From Lichenicola sp964247735 (GTDB taxonomy: Bacteria; Pseudomonadota; Alphaproteobacteria; Acetobacterales; Acetobacteraceae): 64,000 nt of DNA. The notes beneath the pieces are model-generated. The model ran no database searches. It was not told where the DNA came from and saw only the letters and a list, made by a program, of their open reading frames with translations. Positions 8,691-17,800 of the stretch are shown here, piece after piece. The stretch spans positions 124,001 to 188,000 of the forward strand of contig CAXTVS010000001.1 in assembly GCA_964247735.1 (NCBI GenBank), in the 5' to 3' direction. The position numbers and the translations under genes are program-made. The stretch's first letter is position 1; every line of letters begins with the position of its first letter.

Positions 8691-8978
8691 GTGACCGTAA
8701 CCCGTACCGTCGAGATTCCCGTGTCGGAAGAAGCCGCCCGTGTCCTGGCGGGCGATCCCGGCCGCGCACGACAGGTCGGCGTTCTGGTCGAGCAGGTGCT
8801 CACGCAATCCCGGTCCGACCTTGCCGAGCGCCTCGGCGAGCTGCTCGAGCGCACCTCCGCGGCAGCCAGGGATGCACGACTGACCGACTCCGACATCGAC
8901 GCCGAGCTTCGTAGCCACAAGGCTGAGCGTCGTCGTCTTCGATGCCTCGACATTAGTCGGGGCGGCTTTGCGTCCTGA
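8691..8978 (+). CDS. putative antitoxin of a PIN-domain toxin pair
   Basis: Small acidic protein of 95 residues (VTVTRTVEIPVSEEAARVLAGD...), whose pattern of a short N-terminal strand and long amphipathic helices is seen in antitoxins encoded before PIN toxins. GTG at 8691 is preferred because GGAGG (8681-8685) lies 5 bases upstream; an ATG at 8679 in the same frame overlaps that site. The C terminus after HKAERRRL runs through the start of the PIN coding frame and looks non-native (RCLDISRGGFAS), as if a small indel removed the normal stop or shifted the junction. Function is inferred from position next to the PIN remnant. Confidence 0.55.
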   Translation: MTVTRTVEIPVSEEAARVLAGDPGRARQVGVLVEQVLTQSRSDLAERLGELLERTSAAARDARLTDSDIDAELRSHKAERRRLRCLDISRGGFAS

Positions 8979-9339
8979 CGGTATCCCGCGCCGCCCGTTG
9001 GTCGAGGCTACCCGTGGTCACCAAGTGGCGTTGTCGGAGGCTGCTTTCGGTGAATTTCCGAGGTCTTGAAGCGGCCCAAGTTCCGCCGTTCGATCTCCCT
9101 CGGGACAGTCGACCAGATCCTCGGCCTGCTCACGGTGGCCGCGTCCTGGTTCGAGCCGTCGGACCGGGTTGCGGGACTATCGTGATCCTGAGGACGACAT
9201 CTGCCTTGAGCTGGCGCTTGCCGCCAGGGCCGAGGTGATCGTGTCCAGCGATCAGGACCTGCTTTCGATGGATCCCTGGCGCGACACCAGCATCATCACG
9301 GCCCCGGCGTTCCTGAAGAGAGTCAGCCTGCCTGCCTGA
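8923..9339 (+). pseudogene. PIN-domain toxin broken by two compensating frameshifts
   Basis: Three frame segments join to a complete PIN protein of the COG1569 type. Frame A (8923-9057) gives SVVVFDASTLVGAALRPDG and ALSEAAFGEF, with the N-terminal Asp of the metal site. After one missing base near 9058-9060 the next frame gives EVLKRPKFRRSISLGTVDQ and LTVAASWFEPSDRV. After one extra G in the run at 9172-9175 it returns to frame A with DYRDPEDDICLELALAARAE and VIVSSDQDLL, carrying the conserved acidic residues, and ends at TGA 9337-9339. As written no single frame can make the toxin. Decay or assembly error are both possible. PIN toxins are Mg-dependent RNases. Confidence 0.75.
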
Positions 9340-9485
9340 CCGACCTGCCGGCACGCCAGCTCGCCAACTACGATGCTCAATGCGCCACCAGCGATGGCCG
9401 TGATCCGGAAGTGGACTCCACGGAGTATGACATTACGGGTATGAGAAGTCGGCGTTGGATGTCGTTCGATTGTCTGTAGAAGACG

Positions 9486-9596
9486 ATGAGAAGACTGGTT
9501 CACGCGCTGCTGGTATCGGCGGGAGCTTCTGGTTGCAGCCAAGCTGTCGCCGACGATAGTCAACGGCAGGTCCGCATCAGCGATCAGCACACTTAA
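9486..9596 (+). CDS. 36-residue signal-peptide-like fragment, possible gene remnant
   Basis: ATG at 9486 opens a short frame, MRRLVHALLVSAGASGCSQA and a few more residues, ending with TAA at 9594-9596. It looks like the export signal of a secreted or lipoprotein gene cut off at the edge of the lower-G+C gene on the opposite strand (9593-10693). It may be a true short peptide, a remnant or chance. No homologue recognised. Confidence 0.2.
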   Translation: MRRLVHALLVSAGASGCSQAVADDSQRQVRISDQHT

Positions 9597-10693
9597 AGTG
9601 GCGCTTTGACGCTCTTTGCACTTTCTGCGTTCTTTTGATCTTGCAACTCTTGTACTCGTTTCTGCTCCATCAGATATCGGTACATAGACTGGCTATCAGA
9701 CATCACGACACCCAAGTATTTGATCAGCCTTGTATTATCAGGATCATGGGCGAGATAGGCTCCTACCTCAGCGGAACACGCAGACGAAAATTGAGTTGGG
9801 ATATCAAGACTCCCCTCCGATTCATTAGGTACGGGAACACCAGCATACATTGAGTTGTTTCGGCATTCCGCCTGTGAAATAGCGGGGTGTGAAGAATCGT
9901 GGATCTTTTTCTCTGGGATCTGGTGGCTATCGAAAACCCAGTACACCCTGTCAGTTAGCAAACCAGGGCCTATCGCGGGCCCTTCGTATACATAGGGAAA
10001 GGTGGGGGGACCGTACTTGGCAGATAGCTGTGACAACAGGGTGTCGAAGTTTGGTTCATTTCCAGGACTGAACTCTACTTCATGCCGAACATACCAAAGT
10101 TTATCGTTGGCAAAGGCAGCAACATATGCTTCCGACTTGTCATTCTTCAAAGCATGAAGCGAATGTAGGTGCACATCCGAAGAAGGAACGTCCTCCGCCA
10201 CATAGGCGGTTCCAAGTCTACTTTTCACGTCTGCGACACTCATCCCAGGGGTCAAGCCAGTTACTGAAAGGTTGCCTGGGCTTGCCGTCTCTGCTGGAGC
10301 AAGGGGAGAAGATGAAGGAGGCGCGGCTAAAGTTGCAGAGGACGGTGCGCCGCTAGTCTGCACGTCAATCTTTGGTATCCAGAACGATCTGACGCCTTGG
10401 CCGTCAGGGTCCCACGACACCACGTCCGTCCGGTGCTTTATTGCAGTCGTCTCCATCCGAACTCCCAGAGACAGCGGGACGCAGCCCCCTTGAGAAGCAA
10501 TAATGGCATACCTCGACGGAGTACCAAGTGCGCTACTTCGGCTGCTACCATCGGGTAGAGTAAGCGTGGCCAGCGCGTCGGCGGACGTGCAGGCGACACC
10601 TTGGTGCACGACCTCGACGATGTCTGCACGGGCGGCAAAGGCGAAGGCGGTTGTATTAATTGCAAGAGCGGTCAGGAAGCAAGACAGACGCAT
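9593..10693 (-). CDS. orphan secreted protein, lower G+C
   Basis: 366 residues, not recognised. A signal peptide (MRLSCFLTALAINTTAFAFAARA) precedes the mature start DIVEVVHQGVACTSADAL. A Ser/Pro/Ala linker (about 115-140) leads to LSVTGLTPGMSVADVKSRLG, which resembles the turn-helix GM...V...LG of SmpA/BamE-like folds. The remainder has several Cys and many charged residues. Base composition is near 50% G+C in sampled stretches, with AT-ending codons unlike its neighbours, suggesting recent acquisition. It is monocistronic and opposed to the S9 peptidase. Possibly periplasmic; function unknown. Confidence 0.75.
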   Translation of the reverse strand: MRLSCFLTALAINTTAFAFAARADIVEVVHQGVACTSADALATLTLPDGSSRSSALGTPSRYAIIASQGGCVPLSLGVRMETTAIKHRTDVVSWDPDGQGVRSFWIPKIDVQTSGAPSSATLAAPPSSSPLAPAETASPGNLSVTGLTPGMSVADVKSRLGTAYVAEDVPSSDVHLHSLHALKNDKSEAYVAAFANDKLWYVRHEVEFSPGNEPNFDTLLSQLSAKYGPPTFPYVYEGPAIGPGLLTDRVYWVFDSHQIPEKKIHDSSHPAISQAECRNNSMYAGVPVPNESEGSLDIPTQFSSACSAEVGAYLAHDPDNTRLIKYLGVVMSDSQSMYRYLMEQKRVQELQDQKNAESAKSVKAPL

Positions 10694-10914
10694 CTGGAGG
10701 CTCCGAACGGTCCAAAACTGTAACGAAGCTCTGGAGCCAGAGCTATCTAAAATTAGCTAACTTCTGCCATTTATTCGATACGCCGGGCAACGTGAATCCA
10801 AGGTTCGGTCCGATCGCCGCCTCCGCTCCGTCCACCCGCTGCCAATCCCTGCCGTCGCTCTTCCCCAATCCGCGCGACCGAGGCGCCCCCTCGACCGGCG
10901 GGCGGTCAGGCGGC

Positions 10915-12900
10915 ATGGTGCGCCGCATGATCACCGCCGCCCGCCTGTCCGTGTTGTCGTTCCTCCTGGCCGGGACCGCGTTCGCGGCACCGCGGCCGCT
11001 GCACCTGTTCGTCCAGGCGGCGGCGTCGCCGGACGGGAGCCGGGTGGCGACGTTGGAAGCCGACCAGCCGGCCGACGAGGGCGTCGACCCGTCGCTGTCG
11101 ATCGTGGTCCGGCCCGCGTCTGGACAGGGTCCGGCCGTCGCCGTGCGCCTGCCCTGCCAGGGACCGGCCTGCGTCCCCTCGTCGCTGGCCTGGTCGCCGG
11201 ACGGCCGCCGCCTCGCCTTCGTGCTCAGGCAGCCCAAGGCGTCGCACCGCTTCGTCTACGCGGTGCAGGCGGACGGCATCGGGCTGGCCCGGCTGCTTGA
11301 GTTCGACGGCACGCTGCAGGGCCTGCGCTACGGGCTGGATGGGACGCTCGCGGTGCTGGCGACGGCGGGCGCGCACAAGGAGCCCGGCGCCACCCAGGCC
11401 GCCGCGAAGATGACCGGCGAGATCGGCGTCAGCGAGGACGAGCAGCGCATCGCCACGGTCCGCAACGGCGCCCTGCGCTATGAGTCGCCGGCCGACCTTT
11501 ACGTCTACGAGTACGACTGGCGTCCCGATCCGGCGCAGCCGGGCCATGCCCGCTTCGTCGCCACCGCGGCGCACGGCAACGGCGACAACAACTGGTGGGT
11601 GGCGAAGCTGTACCGGGTCGAGGCCGGGCAGGCGGAGGTTCTGTATGCGCCGCCGCAGCGCCAGCAGCTGGCGAACCCGGTGGTGTCGCCGGACGGGCGC
11701 ACGCTGGCCTTCATCGGCGGCATCATGAGCGATTTCGGCTCCACCGGCGGCGATGCGTTCCGCCTGGCGCTGGACACGTCGTCGGCGCACCCGCCGGTGC
11801 TGCAGAACCTGGTGCCGAACATCCGCGCCAGCATCACCGCACTCACCTGGTCCTGCGGCGACGGGCTGACCGCGACCGCGCTGGCCGGGTCGAAGGACGA
11901 GGTGCTGGCGCTCGGCGGCTCGGACGCGCAGCGGGTCCTGTGGTCGGGCGAGGAGAGCGTGTCGACGCAGCGCGGCCATTACGGCGTGTCCTGCGGCGGC
12001 AGCACCATGGCGGCGATCCACCAGGACTTCACCCGGGCGCCGGAGCTGGAGGTACGCGGCAGCGGCGGATGGCATGACCTGACCCGACTCAACGCCGGCC
12101 AGACCGTGCCGGCCACCGCGCGCAGCATCACCTGGCGCGACGACCAGTTCGACGTGCAGGGCTGGCTGCTGACGCCGAAGGGCACGTCGGACGACATGAC
12201 CGGCGCCAGGGGGCCGATGATCGTGTCGGTGCATGGCGGCCCGTCGGCGGCCAACATCCCGAACTACCTCACCGCGCGCGGCGAGGAGCTGTTCCTGCTC
12301 GGGGCCGGCTACCGCGTGTTCCTGCCCAACCCGCGCGGCTCGTTCGGCCAGGGCGAGGCCTTCACCGCCGCCAACGTGCGCGACTTCGGCCACGGCGACC
12401 TGCGCGACGTCCTGACCGGCATCGACGCGGTGGAGCGCACCGTCCCGGTCGACGACCACCGGCTCGGCCTGACCGGCTACAGCTATGGCGGCTACATGAC
12501 GATGTGGACGGTGACCCAGACCAACCGCTTCCGGGCGGCGGTGGCCGGCGCCGGCATCTCCGACTGGCAGAGCTACTACGGCGAGAACGGCATCGACCAG
12601 TGGATGATCCCGTTCTTCGGCGCCTCGGTGTACGACGACCCGGCGATCTACGCCAAGTCCTCGCCGATCACCTTCATCCGCCAGGTGCGGACGCCGACCT
12701 TCGAGTTCGTCGGCGACGCCGACGTCGAGTGCCCGATGCCGCAGACGCAGGAGTTCTACCACGCCCTGCACACGCTGGGCGTGCCGACCGAGTTCGTGGT
12801 CTATGCCGGCCAGGGCCACGGGCTGCGCGACCCCAAGGACCAGGCCGACGCGCGCCGGCGCACCCTGGCCTGGTTCGCGCGCTACCTCGGCGCCTCGTAG
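10915..12900 (+). CDS. S9-family prolyl oligopeptidase-like peptidase, exported
   Basis: Serine peptidase of 661 residues. The signal peptide (ITAARLSVLSFLLAGTAFA) indicates export. A beta-propeller-like WD40/TolB-type N-terminal half (SPDGRRLAFV, SPDGRTLAFIGG) precedes the alpha/beta-hydrolase domain. Catalytic residues are visible: Ser523 in GYSYGGYM, Asp603 in GDADVECP and His635 in GQGHG. The start at ATG 10915 (or 10927) is chosen at the signal peptide; the frame upstream has no conserved content. Its 3' end overlaps the convergent GT41 gene by 19 bases. It probably degrades peptides in the periplasm, alongside the nearby Tricorn-like protease. Confidence 0.9.
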   Translation: MVRRMITAARLSVLSFLLAGTAFAAPRPLHLFVQAAASPDGSRVATLEADQPADEGVDPSLSIVVRPASGQGPAVAVRLPCQGPACVPSSLAWSPDGRRLAFVLRQPKASHRFVYAVQADGIGLARLLEFDGTLQGLRYGLDGTLAVLATAGAHKEPGATQAAAKMTGEIGVSEDEQRIATVRNGALRYESPADLYVYEYDWRPDPAQPGHARFVATAAHGNGDNNWWVAKLYRVEAGQAEVLYAPPQRQQLANPVVSPDGRTLAFIGGIMSDFGSTGGDAFRLALDTSSAHPPVLQNLVPNIRASITALTWSCGDGLTATALAGSKDEVLALGGSDAQRVLWSGEESVSTQRGHYGVSCGGSTMAAIHQDFTRAPELEVRGSGGWHDLTRLNAGQTVPATARSITWRDDQFDVQGWLLTPKGTSDDMTGARGPMIVSVHGGPSAANIPNYLTARGEELFLLGAGYRVFLPNPRGSFGQGEAFTAANVRDFGHGDLRDVLTGIDAVERTVPVDDHRLGLTGYSYGGYMTMWTVTQTNRFRAAVAGAGISDWQSYYGENGIDQWMIPFFGASVYDDPAIYAKSSPITFIRQVRTPTFEFVGDADVECPMPQTQEFYHALHTLGVPTEFVVYAGQGHGLRDPKDQADARRRTLAWFARYLGAS

Positions 12901-14816
12901 CGCCCGGCCCCCGCGGCACGCCGTCCGGCCCACATGCCCGACATCGCGGCCTCGAAGTGCCGGGCGAAGCGTCCGGAATCGAACAAGGGCGACGCCAGTA
13001 CCTGCGCGCGCAGGTCGCGTCGCAGCCGTGCCAGCCGGTCGAGGTCCGACGCCACCCGGACCGCCCTGGCGACGTAGTCGTCCTCGTCCTCCGCGATCCA
13101 GTCGGCCAAGCCGGCGTTGCGCATGATGGTCTCGCCGACGCGCGACAGGAAGCGGTCGCCCTTCCGGGTCAGCACCGGCACGCCCATCCACAGCGCCTCG
13201 AAGCTCGTGGTGCCGCCAGGAAACGGGAACGGGTCCAGCGCCACGTCGACGCGGTGGTAGGCGCGCAGGTATTCCGCCCGTGATGACGCCCCCTCCAGCA
13301 GCAGGCGCTCTCCGGCGATCCCATGGATGGCGAGGCGCGCCCGCAGGGCCGCGGACACGGCCTCGTCCCCGAGCGGAGCCGCCTTGAGCATGAGGCGGCT
13401 GTCCGGCACCGCCTGGAGCAGCCGGGCCCAGGTGGCGAGGACGGTGTCGTTGGTCTTGGCCAGGGTGTTGAAGCAGCCGAACGTCATCGCCCCGTTCGTG
13501 TGCGCCGGCAGCGGGGACACCTCGACCGCCACCGCCGGAACCGAGAAGCAGTAGTAGATGTCCGGCAGTGGCCAGGTCCGCTCGACGAACTCGCCGGAGG
13601 AGCCGGGCGGCGACACGTGGGGGTCGGTGACCACGTAGTCGATCTCGGCCAGGCCGGTGGTGGCGAAGTATCCGAGCCAGGCCGCCTGCACCGGGGCCGG
13701 CCGCCAGGCGAACACGGGCAGCCGGTTGCCCGCGGTGTGCCCGGACAGGTCCAGCAGGACCTGCACGTCCCTGGCCTGGATCGACCGTGCCGCCGCCTCG
13801 TCGTCCAGTCCGGCGATCGGCTGCCACGCGGCGAAGCGGGGCCTGATCCGCGCGGTCAGCTCGTCCTCGGCGTTGTCCGTCGGAAAGGCCAGGAAGGTGA
13901 TCCGCGCGGGGTCGACCTTGTCCAGCAGGCCTTCCAGGAAGTACCCGACCGGATGGTTGCGCAGGTCCCCCGACAGGAGGCCCACCCGGATCGGTCCGGA
14001 CGCCGGTCCCGGAGGCCGGTCGGCGAGCCGGGCCGGAACGCGGGCGGCGGCGAGGGCGCCGAAGGCTTCCGCCATCCTGCGCATGGAGGCCGGCGTCCCG
14101 CCCGGGCGGTAGTTCTCGGCCAGCAGCCGGTTCGACCGCAGGGCGAAGTCGTCCGGCCTGAGCCGCAGCGCGTCGTCATAGGCGACGCATGCCTCCTCGA
14201 CGCGCCCGCAATCGCGCAGCGCGTTGCCCAGGGTGTTGCAGGCGTCGGCATCGGGCTTCAGGGCGATCGCCCTGCGCAGCGACCGGATCGCCTCGTCCAG
14301 GCGCCATCGCCGCGCCAGCGCGTTGCCCAGGTTGTAGTGGCCATCGGCCCGGTCAGGACGCGATGCCACCGCCTTGCGGAAGCACGCGATCCCCTCGTCC
14401 GGCTGCCCGAGCGTGGTCAGGATGCTGCCGAGGTTGGTGTGGGCCGAACCATGACCGGGCTGGAGCACGACGACCGTCCGGAAGCATCGGGCGGCCTCGT
14501 CGAGACGGCCGAGTGCTGCGTGGGCGTTCCCCAGGTTGTAGTGGAACTCCGCCCGCGCGCCGTCGAGCGCGATCGCCCGGCCGATCAGCCCGGCCGCCTG
14601 GTCATGATCGCCGGCCTGATGGACGAGCACCCCCAGCAGGTGCAGGACGTCCGGATGTCGCGGATCGACGCGGAGCACCCGGCGGTAGAGCGCCTCCGCC
14701 TCCGCGAGGCGCCCGGCCCGGTGATGCCGGACCGCCTCGGCAAGCGGTCCGGCGACCGCCGGCGGGGCCGGCGTCGGCGCGCCCTGTCCGCGTGCCCTGC
14801 GCTGCTGCCGGTTCAT
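12882..14816 (-). CDS. TPR-containing GT41 (O-GlcNAc transferase/SPINDLY-like) glycosyltransferase
   Basis: 644 residues. Residues about 20-265 are tetratricopeptide repeats (FHYNLGNAHAALGRLDEAAR, HTNLGSILTTLGQPDEG, HYNLGNALARRWRLDEA). From about 275 the GT41 catalytic region begins: IRVGLLSGDLRNHPVGYFLE, LLDLSGHTAGNRLPVFAWRP, PVQAAWLGYFATTGLAEIDY, and MTFGCFNTLAKTND with LDPFPFPGGTTSFEALWMGV for nucleotide-sugar binding. The fold glycosylates Ser/Thr of cytoplasmic or envelope proteins in characterised members. Donor sugar and targets are unknown. It follows the Tricorn-like gene by 46 bp on the same strand and may be cotranscribed. Confidence 0.9.
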   Translation of the reverse strand: MNRQQRRARGQGAPTPAPPAVAGPLAEAVRHHRAGRLAEAEALYRRVLRVDPRHPDVLHLLGVLVHQAGDHDQAAGLIGRAIALDGARAEFHYNLGNAHAALGRLDEAARCFRTVVVLQPGHGSAHTNLGSILTTLGQPDEGIACFRKAVASRPDRADGHYNLGNALARRWRLDEAIRSLRRAIALKPDADACNTLGNALRDCGRVEEACVAYDDALRLRPDDFALRSNRLLAENYRPGGTPASMRRMAEAFGALAAARVPARLADRPPGPASGPIRVGLLSGDLRNHPVGYFLEGLLDKVDPARITFLAFPTDNAEDELTARIRPRFAAWQPIAGLDDEAAARSIQARDVQVLLDLSGHTAGNRLPVFAWRPAPVQAAWLGYFATTGLAEIDYVVTDPHVSPPGSSGEFVERTWPLPDIYYCFSVPAVAVEVSPLPAHTNGAMTFGCFNTLAKTNDTVLATWARLLQAVPDSRLMLKAAPLGDEAVSAALRARLAIHGIAGERLLLEGASSRAEYLRAYHRVDVALDPFPFPGGTTSFEALWMGVPVLTRKGDRFLSRVGETIMRNAGLADWIAEDEDDYVARAVRVASDLDRLARLRRDLRAQVLASPLFDSGRFARHFEAAMSGMWAGRRAAGAGRYEAPR

Positions 14817-14862
14817 GCGACCATCGTTCGTCCCGCGCCCGATTCCGGAACCCGATGCTCCG

Positions 14863-17800
14863 TCAGTGGCTCGCCGGCGGCACGTCGCCTTCCGGCGGGT
14901 AGGCCGGCAGCAGCGGCGGCGGCGGCGCCACCGTGTGCGGCGTCCGTGCCAGCTGGTCCAGCAGCGTCTTCACCCCGGTTTCCAGCTGGATGTCGTGGTC
15001 GGACAGGAACTCGCCCGGCACGTCCTCGACCTCGATGTCGGGATCGACGCCGTGGTTCTCGATCACCCACTTCCCGTCGGTGCCGTACAGGCTGTGCTCC
15101 GGCACGGTGATGGAGCCGCCGTCGAGCAGGGTCCAGTTGCCGCGTATGCCGCGCACGCCGCCCCAGGTGCGGGTGCCGATCAGCTTGCCCAGGCCGTACT
15201 TGCGGAAATAGTACGGGAAGATGTCGCCGTCGGAGGCGGAGTAGTGGTTCATCAGCACCACCTTCGGCCCGTCCAGCAGCTCCTGCGGCGTCTCCTCCGC
15301 ACTCCGCTCCCGGTTGGTGCCCATGCCGACCAGCACGCGTCGCAGCCGCTCCAGCACGATCTGGTCGATGAAGCCGCCGTTGTTCCAGCGGTCGTCGACG
15401 ATCAGCGCCTGCTTGTCGAGCTGGGCGTAGAACTGGCGGATGAACTGCTCCATCCCCAGGCTCTCCATGTCGGACAGGTAGACGTAGCCGATGCGGCCGC
15501 CGGACAGACGGTCCACCTTGTCGCGGTTGTGGTCGATCCAGTACTGCTCGCGCACGTGCAGCTCGTTCGCCAGCGGCTGCACCGTCACGTCGCGCCGGCC
15601 GCCGGTGGCCTGGCTCGACACCGTCAGCGTGACCGGGCCGGACAGCCCGACGAACAGGCTGTACGGGTTGGTCGGCGCCTTGAGCTCCTGGCCCTCCACC
15701 GCAAGCAGGTAGTCGCCCTCGTGCACCCCGACGCCCGGCTCGGCCAGCGGGCTGCGGTAGTCGGCCCGGCTGTTGTCGCCGGGATAGATCCTGGCGAAGC
15801 GGTAGCGGCCCGAGGCGGCGTCGAGCGCGTAGTCGACGCCCAGCAGCGGCGTCGTGACCGGCTCGGTGCGGTCCTCGTCGCCGCCGGTGGTGACGTAGGT
15901 GTGCGAGTTGCCGAGCTCGCCCTGCATCTCGCCGATCAAGTACGTCAGGTCCTCGCGCGAGCCGAGCAGCGGCAGCAGCCGGGCGTAGCTGTCGTGCACC
16001 GCGCGCCAGTTGTCGCCGTTCATCGCGGAGCTGAAGAACAGGTCGCGCTCCAGACGCCACGCGTTCTCGAACATCTCGGCCCATTCCTGCCGCGGCTCGA
16101 CCCGAACCCGCAGGTCGTCGAGCTTGAGCACGTGGTCGTTGCCGTGTCCGGGCTTGGCATCGGCGACGTGCCAGGCGTGGCCGAGCCTGTACAGCACCCG
16201 GCTGCCGTCCGCGGACAGGGCGTAGTCGTCGTTGCCTTCGACCACCACCTCGTCCTTGCGCGCGCCCATGTCGAACACGTGCAGCGCCGGTTGCTCGCCC
16301 GGCAGGTTGCCCTCGATCAGCGACGGCGACTCGGTCTGGTAGAAGATCCGCCCGCCGCGCATGTCGACCGCGTCGATGTCGGCGGGCGGCACCGGCACCG
16401 GCACCGCGCGCTGCATCAGCCCGTCGAGGTCGACGTGAATCGGCGCCGACACCCCGGAAGCGGGCGGTGCCGCGTCCGGGCCGTGCGCGTCGTGTCCCGG
16501 CAGCGCCGCCTGCGCCGGCTGCGCGGGTTTCGGCGCCGGCGTGCCCTCGTCCGATTGCGGCGCGAACGGGGAGGGCGTCGCGGCGGCGAGCGTCGCCATG
16601 TACAGCCCGCTCGACTTCAGGGTGGCGATGTTGAACTCGCTGTCGGAGAAGGTCGGCAGCTCGTGCCGGTTGGACACGAACAGCAGGTACTTGCCGTCCG
16701 GAGAGAACACCGGGTCGGAGTCGCTCGCGGTGGGCAGGCTGACCATCGTGTCGCGGCTGCCGGCGATCTCGTACAGGTGGATCTCGCGCTGCTGGTGGTT
16801 GCGGACCGTGCTGTAGGCCAGCCACTTGCCGTCGGGCGAGAAGGCGGGGTCGTGGATCTCGCGCTCCCGGTCCTGCGCCACCTGCCTGGGCTCGGCGCCG
16901 TCGGTGGTGACCAGCCAAAGGTTGTGGTTGCCGTCCGGCACCGCCAGCGTCCGCCCGTCCGGGGACCAGACCGGGGTGTAGTAGAACCCGGTCGGGAAGT
17001 GGGTGAGCAGCGTTTCCGGCCCGCCCAGCGCCGGGCGGATCGCGACCTCCTGCTCGCCGCTGCCGTCGGTGGTGTAGGCGATCGTGCGTCCGTCCGGCGA
17101 CCAGGACGGATGGTCCTCGTCGGCGCTGCCGGTGCGGGTCAGGTTGCGGATCGCGCCGTGCTCGGCCGGAACGGTGACGATGTCGCCGCGCGCCGAGAAC
17201 GCCGTCCGGCCGCCGTTGGGCGACAGCGCGTAGTCCACCCGCTGCGCGGTGTCGGTGGCGCGGATCATGCCCGCCGCCTTGGCCCACCGCGTGGTGGTGC
17301 GCGTGCCGTCGTCCGGCACGTCGGCGTCGACCTGGTGCGGCGTCTCGTCCGGCAGGCTGATCGCCCACAGGTGGCCGCCCTGCCCGAAGGTGATGGTGCC
17401 GCCCGCGGTGCCGCCGTCGCCGACGCCGTAGGACGGGAAGTCGACGTCGTAGTCGGTGAAGTGCGTGACCTGCCGGAACTGGTGGCTGTCCAGGTCATAG
17501 ACCCAGATGTTGGCGCGCCGGTGCCCGTCGCGGTCGGACAGGAAGTAGATCCTGCGCCCGACCCACATCGGCGCGGTGTCGGTGCCCTTCCAGTCGGTGA
17601 TCCGGGTCAGCGCCCTGGTGGCGAAGTCGTAGGTGTAGACGTCCTCGGCGCGGCCGCCGTCGTAGCGCTTCCAGGTGCGGAAGTCGCGGAAGATGCGGGT
17701 ATAGGCGATGGTGTGGTCGTTCGGCCCGAACGTCAGCAGCCCGCCGCGGTCCAGCGGCAGGGGCGTCGGCAGGCCGCCCGCGACCGGCACCTGGAACAGG

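Noticed and set aside
9014..9238. Independent 74-residue gene
   Set aside because: It is one segment of the frameshifted PIN toxin, not a gene of its own.
10660..10914. 85-residue extension of the S9 peptidase
   Set aside because: It precedes a normal signal peptide and covers the promoter area of the opposite-strand gene; composition is non-coding.
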